A program made the translations under genes and the position numbers. The notes beneath the pieces are model-generated. The model searched no databases, was not told the DNA's origin, and saw nothing but the letters and a program-made list of their open reading frames with translations. DNA of 64,000 nt from Rhipicephalus microplus (lineage: Eukaryota > Arthropoda > Arachnida > Ixodida > Ixodidae): positions 1,116,001 to 1,180,000 of the forward strand of contig NC_134710.1 of assembly GCF_043290135.1 (NCBI RefSeq), read 5' to 3'. Shown here piece by piece: positions 33,739 to 44,706 of this stretch; within the stretch, counting starts at the first letter, position 1, and the number at the start of each line of letters is the position of its first letter.

Positions 33739-33852
33739 CATTGTAGGTAGGGGTGGTGCCCACCGAGCGCCCCATGGATGACCGGTAGCTGGATCCCCGG
33801 TCGAACTCATCCTCCTCCCACGGCCGAGGTCTGTCAATGTCCCGTGATGGAG
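33739..33852 (-). CDS. unc-115: abLIM linker exon with SPSRDIDRPRPWEEDEF
   Basis: Host exon, 114 nt. The chosen acceptor is ctgacag, because it completes the serine codon after VNA and keeps the frame. An earlier ag (tattag) would bring a stop. Translation: SPSRDIDRPRPWEEDEF, DRGSSYRSSMGRSVGTTPTYN, then one base before a gtcagt donor. A non-autonomous Tigger-like element ends at 33699, only about 37 bases beyond the donor, so that insertion stopped just short of the splice site. The next exon is about 22.3 kb away, past the whole gypsy/RTE cluster. Confidence 0.92.
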
Positions 33853-34062
33853 CTGTCAGAGACGAGCCGAGTGAGACGGTGCTAATACAGATGGGCGTTA
33901 GCAGGGGGCTGGTGCAAAAGAGGCACTTGTTCTTCTCAAGCCACACAAGCACTTGCCCACATCCAAGCTACTCCTGTGCTCCCCCAAGCATAATGCAACA
34001 CGTGTTTGCATCCCCCAAGAGCAAATTCTGGCAAAGCTCTGCAGCATGCAGAAACAACTCAC

Positions 34063-34204
34063 ATGCATTGACCGGGTTGTCATAGCGCAGCCGGTAAGTG
34101 GGCTCCTTATTGGCTGATGGCGTTCGGGAAGCATTGCGTGGGTCCACATGGGTCATTTTCCAGGCCCTGTATTTCTCCCGCTCCTTCACCGTTTTGAGAA
34201 ACAC
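34063..34204 (-). CDS. unc-115: abLIM linker exon with RLRYDNPVNA
   Basis: Host exon, 142 nt. The acceptor is ttgcag and the donor gtgagt on the minus strand. It begins in phase 0 and reads VFLKTVKEREKYRAWKMT, then HVDPRNASRTPSANKEP and TYRLRYDNPVNA, with one base left over. The RYDNPVNA block continues as SPSR in the next exon, recreating the conserved RYxSPVNASPSR signature of abLIM/dematin proteins across the splice. The intron to the next exon is only 210 bases, the one compact intron of the gene in this window. Confidence 0.92.
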
Positions 34205-34429
34205 CTGCAAAGCAAGTTGCCATGCTCACTGTCCACATCTCGCAATCTTCACGGTGTGTTGCCCATGATAAAATGAAGGCTTCCAATACTATTCATGGGT
34301 ACATATTTTGCTGCAAGGATGGGACAGCACAGATGACCCATTTACTTGAAGGTGGGAAGTTTTTTTCCCCAGATTTTCGCTACCTAATGTCCACCCTCGT
34401 GTTACAATGGACTAACAAAATTTTATTTT

Positions 34430-34979
34430 TCTTCTCCCTGGACGCAATGAAAGATCACCCCCTCGTGTCACAGTCATTGTTGCTTCACAATAAAGTATCT
34501 CAGGAGCGCTTGCCAAGGACTGGATTTGAGGGAGAGGCGCGGGTGGCAAAACAAACACACTTTATCACACCAAACGGACAAAACGAATATCCAGAATTCA
34601 CGTTACAGAACTCAATAACAATAACACGCAATATCTCAAAAACCAATAACTCAATAACCTTCAATAACAATCCGCATATATAGGCAAACCCAAACTGGCT
34701 GTAGCTCAGTTCAAACCCAAACTGGCTGTAGCTCAGTTCCGATCCATTGCTATAGTTCTAGCTGATAGCCCTAAGCCAATATGGCATCAACAATAGAACG
34801 TCTTTACAGCTCATCGCGTTGTGACTCGTTACCCCTTGCAGTGTCAATGGTTCGTCGAGACCTTCGTCGTTGACGGGCTGCTCTACTTCATCAGGGTCGC
34901 CGTAGGTAGCTCCCGCTGTGTGAACCGCTCTTCATCGCCGATGTGTTGGTCTTTGTCTCACTCTTCGGCCTCTCTAGGC
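34430..34979 (-). other. Possible LTR on the minus strand
   Basis: Read on the minus strand this has a TATA-like ctatatatgcgg (from 34673-34684), then AT-rich repeats of aataac type, and an ATAAAG signal near 34560 followed by a GT-rich stretch, the arrangement of an LTR. It also contains a direct duplication (34684-34709 / 34710-34735). It continues across the I-element insertion into 40831 onwards. No partner LTR was found. Confidence 0.4.
34684..34737. repeat. 26-bp tandem duplication
   Basis: Two adjacent copies of a 26-bp unit beginning caaacccaaactggctgtag and ending ctcagtt. A recent local duplication within the possible LTR. Confidence 0.85.
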
Positions 34980-35348
34980 CCCGCTCGTCAGATGATTATG
35001 ATGATGATGTTTGATGTTTTGTTGTGCAAGGGCCATTTCACGGCCAAAGAGCGCCAGTTCATCTTACTAAAAATATGGACAATGATTGTGATAAGCGGCT
35101 GTATAAGGGCCATAAAATTCCTCGCGGTAAGGCGGGTAGAACATACAAGTAATAAAATCATGACCATGCCGTGAAAGGTGTGTGTGGTGTGAATAGATGA
35201 CAAAAGTTGGTGATAATAAAAGACGATGGTGGATATGTATGGCATTAGCACAAGTGCCTCACTCGTTCATACCCTTGCGTCCAAAGGCCGTGAGGCAAGT
35301 GCTTTCTTTTGTAGCCACTGCAGCAAAAACCTCTCTGGAGAGGTCGTG

Positions 35349-35594
35349 CTACGGAATGTCCGGGTATATGATATGAAAACTATGAATTTCTTTTAAAAAC
35401 GCTAACAATGATTTATGACTAAAAAGCGGTTCCCTACCGCCGAACATTGCAGGGTGTAAAGGTATATGTTGTCGGTAGGGTAATGGAAAATGTTGTTTTC
35501 TTAGAGTTTCTAAGTGTTTGCACTGGATTAACACGTGAAGGACTGTTAATGCTTCACCACATCTGTCACACAATGGTGGATCGTCACCAGACAA
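35349..35594 (-). pseudogene. I-type LINE ORF2 C-terminus (Cys/His motif)
   Basis: Tail of ORF2: DDPPLCDRCGEALTVLHVLI and QCKHLETLRKQHF, a C-x2-C-x9-H-x4-C motif usual at the end of I/R1-type ORF2 proteins. It ends at a stop at 35349, about 350 bases before the (CAT)n tail. Confidence 0.85.
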
Positions 35595-35843
35595 AAGATA
35601 AGTGTGCGTCGTGTATGTGTGTCCTATCCTGAGTCTCGTTAGTATTACCTCTGTATGACGTGATTTCGATACGGGCAGCCAATGACCAAGGTGTGGCTTA
35701 ATAATGTGTAGTTTGTTTTGTGTGTGTGTATACCACTTGCTCTGCCAGTATACCCTGAGGTTTCGTTTGAGAGACGGCTTAAGATCAAGGGCCGGGATTG
35801 ATATGGGTGTAGGGGTAGTGCTTTTGTGGACGGATGCAGCGAG

Positions 35844-36335
35844 CTAATCCACCCTCACGTTGCCTTGAATTTCACGGTGCCCTGGCACCCAGCACACTAC
35901 AACATGTTGTTTGAGTGTGTAGAGTGTGCACAAAGTAGGGTAAAGTGAGACAAGGACTGGGTTTTTGTGTTCTTTAACAGTGTGCAGAGCCGTTACCACA
36001 CTGAGGGAGTCCGTATAAACTACTGCTTTTTGTATTTGTAATTGCTTGATGTGTTCAGCCGCCACAAGTATCGCATAAGCTTCCGCTGTGAAGATACTTG
36101 TGCCTGGATGTAGAGGGCCAGCATCCGAAAAGGATGGGCCGACAGCAGCGTAGGACACAGAAGAGTTAGACTTGGAGGCATCTGTAAAGAACTCAGGACG
36201 TGTGTATATGTGTTGAAGTTCCAGGAAGTATGTTCGGATATGGGCAATAGACGCATGTTTTGTAACTTCTAGAAAAGACACATCCCAGTCTATAGTCTGC
36301 CATTGCCACGGTGGCGGGTATGCTACAGGAGCCAT
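35844..36335 (-). pseudogene. I-type LINE RNase H
   Basis: Open frame with the RNase H blocks FFTDASKSNSSVSYAAVGP (first Asp), SIFTAEAYAILVAAEHIKQL (Glu), KAVVYTDSLSVVTALHTVKE (second Asp) and VVVCWVPGHREIQGNVRVD (WVPGH-GI-GN). The catalytic residues are kept. This domain separates I-group elements from Jockey and CR1 types. Confidence 0.92.
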
Positions 36336-36398
36336 TAAACTGTGTTCAAGTGAGACTCCGGTTTCCTCAGCTAGACTCTTCAGGCGAACTGAGAAGGG

Positions 36399-37569
36399 CT
36401 ACCTCATCAAAGGCCTGTTTTGAAACAGACTTGAGCTCGACAAATCATTAATAGTAGAGTATGAGGGGTGCTTCTTGTCTGCTTTCACCTTAAGAAAATA
36501 AACAAAGGACATGTAAGTTCTCTGCAGATGAAGCGACCATTCATTTGACTCAACATAAAGACTTTCTACTGGGCTGGTGCGAAAAGCACCCGTAGAAAGG
36601 CGGATACCCAAATGGTGCACGGGGTCTAGCATCTTCAAAGCACTTTGAGTCGCAGACTGATAAACAACGGCCCCATAATCTAAGCGGGTGCTAATGAGGC
36701 TTCTATATAGGTTCCTGAGACATTGCCTGTCACTACTCCACGTAGTACGTGACAATTTTTTTAAAACATTCATGGCTTTTAAGCATTTTGTTTTTAGATA
36801 CTTGATGTGCGGTACGAAGGTCAACTTGTTGTCCAAGATTAATCCTAAGAATTTATGCTCCGTATTAACAGACAGACGTTGAGCGTTCAGTTCAATGTCG
36901 GGTTCTGAGTGCATGCCTCTCTTTCGGGAGAACAAGACACACGTGCTTTTTTTGTGGGTTCAGTCGGAATCCGTTTTCCTCTGCTCATTTGGAGACCTTG
37001 TTTAAACCTAACTGAACCTGCCGCTCACACATTGCCAGATTGCAAGATCTAAAGCCAAGCTGGACGTCATCGACATATGTACAATAAAACATATTGCGAG
37101 GAATGGACAAGCGCAAGGAATTCATTTTGATGAGAAAAAGTGTGCAGCTAAGTACACCACTTTGTGGCACGCCTGTTTCCTGGACAAATAATTGGGAAAG
37201 AACCGTGCCCACTCAGACACGGAATGTCCGGTTTGACAGGTAACTTTCGATTATGTGAAACATTCTTCCGCGCACGCCAAGGTGGGACAGGTCTCTTAAA
37301 ATTCCAAAACGCCATGTTGTATCATAAGCCTTTTCGATATAGAGGAATACAGAGAGAAATATTCGTATCTGTGCCTCGATATGAACAAGGTGGTCTGTGG
37401 TGGATCTACTTTCCCAAAACCCGCACTGAATTGGGTCGAGCAAATTGTTTGTTTCAAGGAAATGTACAAGTCGGCAGTTTATCATTTTTTCGAAGACTTT
37501 GCACAAGCACCTTGTAAGTGCAACAGGCCTATAACTCGAAGGTAAAGAAGGTTCCTTGCCCTCTTTCAA
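36399..37569 (-). pseudogene. I-type LINE reverse transcriptase
   Basis: RT in three frames. 37569-37213: LPSSYRPVALTRCLCKVFEK, NLLDPIQCGFWESRSTTDHL and IEKAYDTTWRFGILRDL (catalytic Asp changed in context but present). 37212-36985: ETGVPQSGVLSCTLFLIKMN and YCTYVDDVQLGFRSCN (catalytic YVDD). 36935-36399: KFLGLILDNKLTFVPHIKYL and RLDYGAVVYQSATQSALKML, the thumb and connection. Frameshifts at the joints. Confidence 0.92.
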
Positions 37570-38031
37570 AATGGGAATAATAATAGCCTCTTTTCAGGAG
37601 GTAGGGATAGTGCCAGAAAACCAGATAGCATTGTACAAACAAAAAAAGGTTTTTCATGTTTCGATTGGTAGGTTTTTTAACATTTCATACACCACACGGT
37701 CAGAACCTGGGGCAGAAGTACTGCAGGAGTTTAGAGACGTTCGCAGCTCACCTAGACTGAAAGCTTGGTTATATGCCTCTTATCTAGTGCATTTGTGTTC
37801 GAGTTTCTGCTTTTCTATTCTTGTTCTGTATTTTTGGAAAGTGTCAGTATAGTGGGATGAGCTGGACACCTGTTCGAAGTGTGCACCGAGGAAGTTTGCC
37901 TGATCTTCCAAGGTATCACCCTGAGTGTTTACGAGTGGAAGTGTGTGTACTTATTTTACTGCTATCCTACCGACCATGTTCCAGACTTTAGCCTCCTGTG
38001 TGCATGAATTGATCCCTGACAAAAACTTCTG

Positions 38032-39044
38032 CTAGCTTTCTCTTCTGGCCTGCCGACGTGTTCTCCTGCCTTGAGACTTTATTTTCTTGAAGGTGTCAAG
38101 ATTTTCGGCTGTCGGTGAGTTCCGAAGCAGCCTCCAAGCTCTGTTTTGCTGTTTGCGCGCGTTTCGGCATTCAGAGTTCCACCATGGCACACGCCGTTTT
38201 CCAGGGTGTCCATTTGTTTGTGGGATGCATTTTGTTGCAGCATCAATCAAAAACGCTGTGAAGTAGTTGACAGCAACATCAATGTTCAAAGTACATATGT
38301 CATTCCAACCTAGACGAGCGATGGTATAAAACTGTTCCCAGTCGGCTCTATTTATGAGCCACTTGAGAAGACGTGGTGGACACTCAGTTACTGTAGTTGT
38401 GCTCAAAACTACGGGGAAGTGGTCACTTCCGTACAGATTACTGACAACTTTCCACTGGAGTAGAGGCACAAGAGATGAAGATACTATGCTTAGGTCTATG
38501 GAGGAGTAGGTGTTATTAGCGAGATTATAATAGGTTGGTTCTTTTCGATTTAGGAGACACGCGCTCGACGAGAGAAGAAACTGTTTGATCAGTCGACCTC
38601 GCGCGTCATACCGAGAGTCACCCCATAGCCTGCTATGCGCATTAAAGTCTCCAAGGAGAACATAGGGCTCCAGAAGTTCATCAATTAAAGAGTGTAAATC
38701 ACGTTTTTGCAGCTGATAGCTAGGAGGAATGTAGATAGTGCAGATTGTGATCAGTTTATCAAAAAGAACCACTCGAACAGCCACTGCCTCAAGGGATGTT
38801 TGGAGTTGTGTGTGCATGCAATTCCTTGATTCACTATGATGGCAACACCTCCGGATGATGTCTTGGCATCAACACGATCCTTTCGGAAGATAACGTATTT
38901 ACGAAGAAAATTTGTGTGTTTTGAATTAAGGTGTGTTTCTTGTACACACAGCACTTTTGGTGAGTGTTCGTGTAAGAGTTCTTGGATGTCGTCAAGGTTT
39001 CTGAGAAGGCCCCTGACGTTCCATTGTATAATTTGAGTGTCCAT
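38032..39044 (-). pseudogene. I-type LINE endonuclease
   Basis: AP-type endonuclease at the start of ORF2. It opens with IIQWNVRGLLRNLDDIQELL, then VLCVQETHLNSKH (catalytic Glu in QETH) and SGGVAIIVNQGI. After a shift near 38790 the next frame gives ITICTIYIPPSYQL, PYVLLGDFNAHSRLWGDSRY (GDFNAH catalytic block), NTYSSIDLSIVSSSLVPLL (SSIDL) and GSDHFPVVLST (SDHFP). All catalytic blocks can be seen. It runs on to a stop at 38032 in the linker to RT. Confidence 0.92.
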
Positions 39045-39255
39045 GGTGAATGTAAAATAGTGCTGTGTGTACGAAAAGCAAGTTTAGACAGGGTGTTTGA
39101 GTTCACTTAACAGGGCCGTCACCAGGCCCTCTTATCTGCTTTTTTGTTTTCTTGGCACGCTCCAAGGAGCCACGCCACTCTTTCGGCACCAAGGGTACCG
39201 ACGTATCCATTGCCTCCTCGGACGCACTAGATGCCCGCACGTGCGGGCTGTTAGT

Positions 39256-40287
39256 TCAAATTTCGGGCCTCACCTGGTGAAGTGAGGCCTTGAAACCCGA
39301 GGACTCTGGAGTCTGCGGTCTCTGTTTGGGAGTAGGCGGTGTAGCCTGGGCTACAGCCGCCTTGGGGGCAGGTGCCACAACCACCGGCTCGGTATGTGCG
39401 GGCCGAAGGAGTGGCGAGGGCTGGTGCAGCGGTGCCCCCTGACGCGCCGCATGAGCGTATGTAGGTCCATAGAATGGAGCGACTCTTCGCCGTGCTTCCT
39501 TAAATGTAATGTTCTCCTTCACCTTCAACGTAATTATTTATTTTTCTTTTTTCCAGTATGTGCAGGAGCGTGAATATGCGGCATGATTTCCTTCTCAGTT
39601 TACACAGTGTGGCGGTTGTTTGCAGTTCTCAGACACGTGGCCTAGGACTCTACATTGTGCACAAGTCTGGCGACCACGACAGGTTTTAGAGCCATGGCCA
39701 TACCTCTGGCATTGGAAGCAACGACGAGGATTTGGTATGTACGGCCTGATAGATGTCTTCGTGTACCCTGTTTGAATAGATTCCGGTAGTTTACTGGATG
39801 CAAAAGTGAGTATTAAGTGTTTTGTCGGTGTTTCCTTATTATCTCTTCTGATGATGATTCTCTGTACATTAGTGACATTTTGGCTCTTCCACCCCTCCAA
39901 AAGTTCAGTCTCAGTCAAGTCAAGTAAGTCCATGTCAGATACCACTCCGTGAGTTGTGTTCATTGATCTATGTGGTGTTATGGTTATTGGTATGCCATTG
40001 AAATCTGAAAGGCGGTCTAGCTTTTCAAATTGTTCTTTGTCACGGATTTCGAGGAGAAGATCTCCGCTAGCCATTTTGGTTACCTTGTATCCTGTGCCAA
40101 GAGTTTCTGTAAGACATCTAGAAACTAGGAAAAGAGAGACGGTCCTGGCTTGCTTTTCAGGTTTTTCAAAGTGGATAACATGATAGTGAGGATATGTTTC
40201 TTTGGGCTGGTTGAAAAAATTTATATCATCGGTGCGTACCCGCTTTAAGCCGGTACGATCAGACAGTAGGGGGAATGCTCTATGCAT
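39256..40287 (-). pseudogene. I-type LINE ORF1 (gag-like, zinc knuckles)
   Basis: ORF1 of the LINE. The frame 40287-39595 gives RAFPLLSDRTGLKRVRTDDI, an RRM-like middle and RPYIPNPRRCFQCQRYGHGS, followed by KTCRGRQTCAQCRVLGHVSE and NCKQPPHCVN: two complete CCHC knuckles and the start of a third. A stop or shift near 39595 separates it from a proline-rich tail in 39256-39528 (ITFKEARRRVAPFYGPTYAH). ORF1 proteins bind the element RNA. Confidence 0.88.
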
Positions 40288-40830
40288 GCCTGTCTTATTT
40301 TTGTTCAGCAGCGTTGGCGGCCACCCACCACGGAGCCCAACGAGGGGACGCTACAAGTTTGCGGATGCTGAAACCTGCAGACGCCAGCCGTACAACGCCA
40401 CCATAACCCAATGCGCCTAGACCAAGGTAGGCTATTTGCACAAGGTTAACCCTAGCCGCCAGGAAGTTGGGAAGTAAACCGAAGAGAGTAGAAGACAAGA
40501 CAGATAAATAGTAAGAGATAAAGATGAAGATGTAGGGAGAGAGAGATAGGAAAAGGCGACTGCCGATTTCCCCTGGGTGGGTCAGCCCAGGGGTGCCGTC
40601 TACGTGAAGCCGGGGCAAAAGGGGTGTGTTGCCTCTGCCGGGGGGCCTTAACGGTCCAATCACCCTGCGTCGGCTCAACCCCCAGGATCGCCTTTTCCCC
40701 GGACACGGCAAAGCCACGTACGGCTAGGCGTGGGAGGGAGTAGAAACTCCCCCGTTAGCTCGGGTCCGTGGTGTTGCTACACACCAAACGCCTACTTGCA
40801 CAGGCGCCCCTGCGGGAGCCCGCTCGTCAG

Positions 40831-41366
40831 GAACTCTTCCACTGACGCGTCCGCTCCGCTGACTGGTGTGGGCTACTCCCGTTCTCACGCGATGTGGGGA
40901 ATCTGCAAATCCACCGGCAACTGCTGGGCAAGGTTGTGGTAAATCAGGGCAGCCTCACTCGGGACCTCCGAGGTCGATGGCCACTTCCTGGTTTTTTGCG
41001 CGGGCATCGTTTAGAAGCAGGCAGTCATGCTGCTCCCGTCGCCGTAGCGATGCTTGTTTTCCACATCTTCACAGCTTGTCGTCCCGACACACAGTGCCAG
41101 CTCATCCTCTGGGATTTTCCTTCTCGCCTCAGGTCACGTGCCATGAGCCGTGTGCATACGGGCGACCCTTTGCCCCTCGTGCAAATTGCCGCGCTTCGGC
41201 GTTCGGCACGCGCTTTGCGTCTTTCCTTTACTCATCACAATACGGCTAAAGCCTTACATGCCTCATCAAATAAAAAAAATTCTTGTCGTCATTAGAGCGG
41301 CCCTTCAAGAAATCAAAAAATGAAAAGCCACTGTATATTTTTCCATAAAACTATGACAAAGAATAC
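40831..41366 (-). other. Unassigned; other half of the sequence hit by the LINE
   Basis: About 0.5 kb that was contiguous with 34979 and below before the I-type LINE inserted, as shown by the shared 12-bp duplication. GC-rich, no recognisable protein, ends in an A-rich tract near 41270. Probably part of an older element with the LTR-like segment at 34430-34979. Confidence 0.4.
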
Positions 41367-41509
41367 CTTGCCGATGCCTGTGGCAATCTTGGAGAGCTCC
41401 TCTTCTTCCTTCTTCAATTGGGGATCCTCCTCAAAGGTCTCTTCATTCGTCTCCTCCTCTTCATCGACCTCGTATTCCTTGGAGCTGCCACTCCAGCGCC
41501 GCCGCCGCT
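41367..41509 (-). CDS. unc-115: abLIM linker exon with acidic run and SKIATGIGK
   Basis: Host exon, 143 nt, between a tttttcag acceptor and a gtattc donor on the minus strand. The first two bases finish the codon begun in the 49792 exon. The rest reads RRRRWSGSSKEYEVDEEEE, a long Glu/Asp stretch, then LKKEEEELSKIATGIGK, ending on a complete codon. In abLIM/dematin relatives a similar E-rich segment followed by EEL-KI-SG-GK lies just ahead of the conserved RYDSPVNASPSR motif, and the next exon here supplies that motif. The downstream intron (about 7.2 kb) has taken a nearly full-length I-type LINE. Confidence 0.9.
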
Positions 41510-44500
41510 CTGAAAAAGCCACCACACAGGTGCACATGCTTTTTTTAGGCAAACACACCTTGGCATTTGTAAGACTGAATAAAAAATTTTCTTAATGACC
41601 TGTAGCAGATTCACAGTATACATAGTAAGAGGGGTAAAGCACCTCAGCATTTATACAAATGGCATCGATCTTTCCAGCCGCATCATTGGCAACCGTGTTA
41701 GTTTCAGAATAAGATGCATCGTTTGCATTGTGTCTGCTATCTCATTGAAAGATTATATGGTAATCAGTAAGATTCCCAGACAAAAAACATACCAAACTAG
41801 CCCGTACTATTACACTGCTTCAGTTCCTAGACATGCAGGTACAGTTTGCACAAGGCAGTGGTTATACATGACACGGTCCGGTTACTCTACGGTATATTAC
41901 TACTAATAGCAGCACTGAATTTGTGATGCAAAAACTAAGTGACAAACTAAAACATAAAATCTACTGATTTCTACCATATTCTTCTACCAAATTTTTATGC
42001 GTTCGTGGCAACACTGCCACAGAGCTCAAGTGGGGGCCGAGTTATATCCAACCAGTAGTCGGACCTGACCTCATTGACAAAGTTACACCTGAAGCACAGG
42101 GATGAACTACTGCAGCGAATTGTGAATCCTGCAAAATGTTGAGTATATTTGTGATATACGGTATTTACCCAATTCCAACGTACACCTTTTTTCTGGAAAA
42201 ACAGACCTCAAAATCGCATGCTTGTTAGATTCAAGTACAAACGCTTAAACTGCACCATATCCATATTTCTGTTTTTGGGACATCTGTGTCAAATTGGTGT
42301 TGATATCAGGGTCGCATTGAAATTGGGTAAATAGCAGCGCAAGTTTGCTTGAGCACAAGTTTGCTTCATGAATACAGTCCCATGCTTGCCTACCAGTACA
42401 TAAAGTGTTCCTCTGACTCTGGGTGCTCCCCCGACACATCTGGCCAATGCCTCCTGTAAAAATACTATGCCTGGGACGTCGCTAGCTTTGTTATTAAAGG
42501 AACGCCGTCGTATTTCGAGCGGGCGCTGTGTAATGACGCTAGCGACTGTACCGCCGGTGAGAGTGGCGATGTTGGCAACATTGTGTCGAAGAAGCGGTGC
42601 AGCTCACTGCTTTTTGAGGGCAGTTTGTTGGACATTCGTGAAGTGCATGGGAGGCTCAACAACCGTCAGTCAATTCTTTGCAGAAAATTTCGTGACAGTG
42701 ACTTCCTTTTAAGTAGCTTTGTGTCCTGTCGGTTACTCCTTACTGCACACTAAAGCCTTATGTGTTGGCGCTCGGTCATCTCTCGAAATTGGCTTTATTC
42801 TCTGGTCATGCAAACTGTTATTTGAAGGTACCTACAACTCTTTTTCTGAAGCTCAATGAGCATTTGGGCATGCATCAAAAATGAATATCTAGGCGAGATG
42901 AACACACGGCTCAATAACCGATCACTTTTTTTGTGAACAAGTGAAATCAAGGCAAGAAAAGCTCTCTAAAAACAGCCATTGGAACTTTTTCCTCATGCGT
43001 TTCTTTCTGTCATTCTCTTTTTATTTGCACCACACTGCTTTGAATTCATTTATGATGTGGTGTCGCTAGCATGTTTCAGATGCATTTCGTTGCGCCTTAG
43101 TTTGATCAACTCCTCGATTAGTTTCAACAATGCAGGCATTCTTTCCACTACTGCGTGGCAGTGCATCGTCTGCTCGAGTTACCATTGGCACTGCTGAAGG
43201 TTGCAAGGAGTCGCCGCGCGAGGCTCTAACGAATGTATAGAGTGGAAAGGAGGAAAATGGAAAGAATAGGGCAGTACTTTTGTGGCTCACATCGCAAGCA
43301 TAGTTTTTTCCAGGAGGCATCAGTCTAACTGATCTGCATCACACATTAGCCCAAAGACATCCCAATTATATAGGTCACTAAAATTGCTTTCATCGATCAA
43401 TTTTAACAGGCCAGCAAGTCCTATTATTATTAAGGTGATTACTTTCATCAGTAATTAATGATAGCTTTTGTAGTTTGAGAAAGCTTGAATGTTTCTGGTC
43501 TTAGTGAGTTATCTTCAGCTTTAACTGCTGCTTCAGAAATCTGTATAGTTACTGTTTTGTTTATTTGCGTTATGTCATTATTGTCTTCTCACTCTAAGGC
43601 ATTGTATATTTTCTCAAGTGCAAATCCTAAATTTCTGTTTTAACCATACTTACATCTGAGTTGTTCTTTAGCGGCTAGCCTTTGTTTTTTTTCAGGTTCA
43701 GATCCTTCACTAACCTATGGTAACCCACCTCTCTATCTTGCCTACCACTTCCATGTCCAGTATTCTGCCTGCATCACCACATAGCATCAAATCGCTAGCA
43801 TTCTTTGTTTCTAAATTATTACACTTCTGTGTCACTTCCTATGATTTCAGAAGAAGCTGTTCATTATGAGGAGTCAATTTCTTCCAGTGAATTCTTATTA
43901 CCCTACATGACAATGCTTCTTTTCCTGCTTGCCTTCACATTCCAGTCTCCCATCAGTACTACTATGGCATATGGGCTTTGTACCTATTGTGATGCTCCTT
44001 CAACATCCTCATACAACTGTTATACTACATCATTGCGACTTGATGTTGGAACGTCAACATTTGCTTATCTCCAGTTTAGCATATTTTTTAGTATACAAGT
44101 TCTTTTAATGATTTAGAATTCTTTTTAATTGTGCTTGTACATTTGAAACCCTATATATTTCTTTTCAGGGAGCTCTCCTTAAAGATCAGAGCCATATAAG
44201 TTTCCCAAGTCTTTCTGCAGGCCAATGGTGTTCTCACCTGCTAATGCCTCGTGTCTAGCTTCACTCGTGTTCTCTTAAAAAAGCACTGACATCAAATCTA
44301 CCCAAGTCGAAATTTTTTTTCGTTAATGAGTAGCTATCGATTCCCTAAAAGGAATGCGTGACGAATAACGCAACTGAGGGACGAATAACTATCTTTTTTG
44401 TTGATTTATCTCACTGGTATCTAGCACAATTTAATACGGCCGGCAACCCGCCATTTTAGCGCTGGAAGCGCTACAAGTGGCCTTTAGACTGCTTAACAGC

Positions 44501-44598
44501 TCACCACTTCTCCACAAACATTTCGTCCGCTAGGCGTACACATTCAGTCATGTCTTGTCACCTGCATTTCCATCGTCGCCGTACAAAATGTCGAATAG
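41510..44598. other. abLIM intron, mostly featureless
   Basis: No genes recognised. One small TIR element is present at 42162-42333. The remainder is AT-rich unique-looking sequence with scattered T-runs and many stops in all frames. Confidence 0.5.
42162..42333. mobile_element. 172-bp MITE-like TIR element
   Basis: Short unit with imperfect terminal inverted repeats: left tatttacccaattccaacg, right reading inward tatttacccaatttcaatg (16 of 18 matching in the aligned core). Internal gggtcgcattgaaatt-type sequence is non-coding. A target duplication is not clear. It is the size and structure of a MITE. Confidence 0.7.
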
Positions 44599-44612
44599 GG
44601 TCGAATATGACA

Positions 44613-44692
44613 TTGACTGATTGGTGTGGGATTTAACGTCCCAAAACCACCATATGATTATGAGAGACACGGGAGCGGAGGGCTCCGGAAAT
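44613..44692 (-). mobile_element. tRNA-derived SINE, short 5'-truncated copy
   Basis: Only the 3' 80 bp of the SINE (ttgactgattggtgtgg tail side, then atttaacgtcccaaaacc, gagggctccggaaat). Flanked by a 14-bp duplication ggtcgaatatgaca / ggtcgaatacgaca (44599-44612 and 44693-44706). Confidence 0.85.
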
Positions 44693-44706
44693 GGTCGAAT
44701 ACGACA

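Larger units (their letters stand above)
34992..40818 (-). mobile_element. I-type LINE, nearly full length (5.8 kb)
   Basis: Minus-strand non-LTR element flanked by a 12-bp duplication, cccgctcgtcag (34980-34991 and 40819-40830). The 3' tail is (CAT/TCA)-rich. From 5' to 3': a roughly 530-bp GC-rich leader (40287-40818), ORF1 with CCHC knuckles (39256-40287), endonuclease (about 38030-39044), RT (36400-37570), RNase H (35844-36335) and a C-terminal Cys/His segment (35349-35594). The presence of RNase H places it in the I group. Several stops and frameshifts make it inactive. It sits in the abLIM intron between 34204 and 41367, in the same orientation as the gene. Confidence 0.93.
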
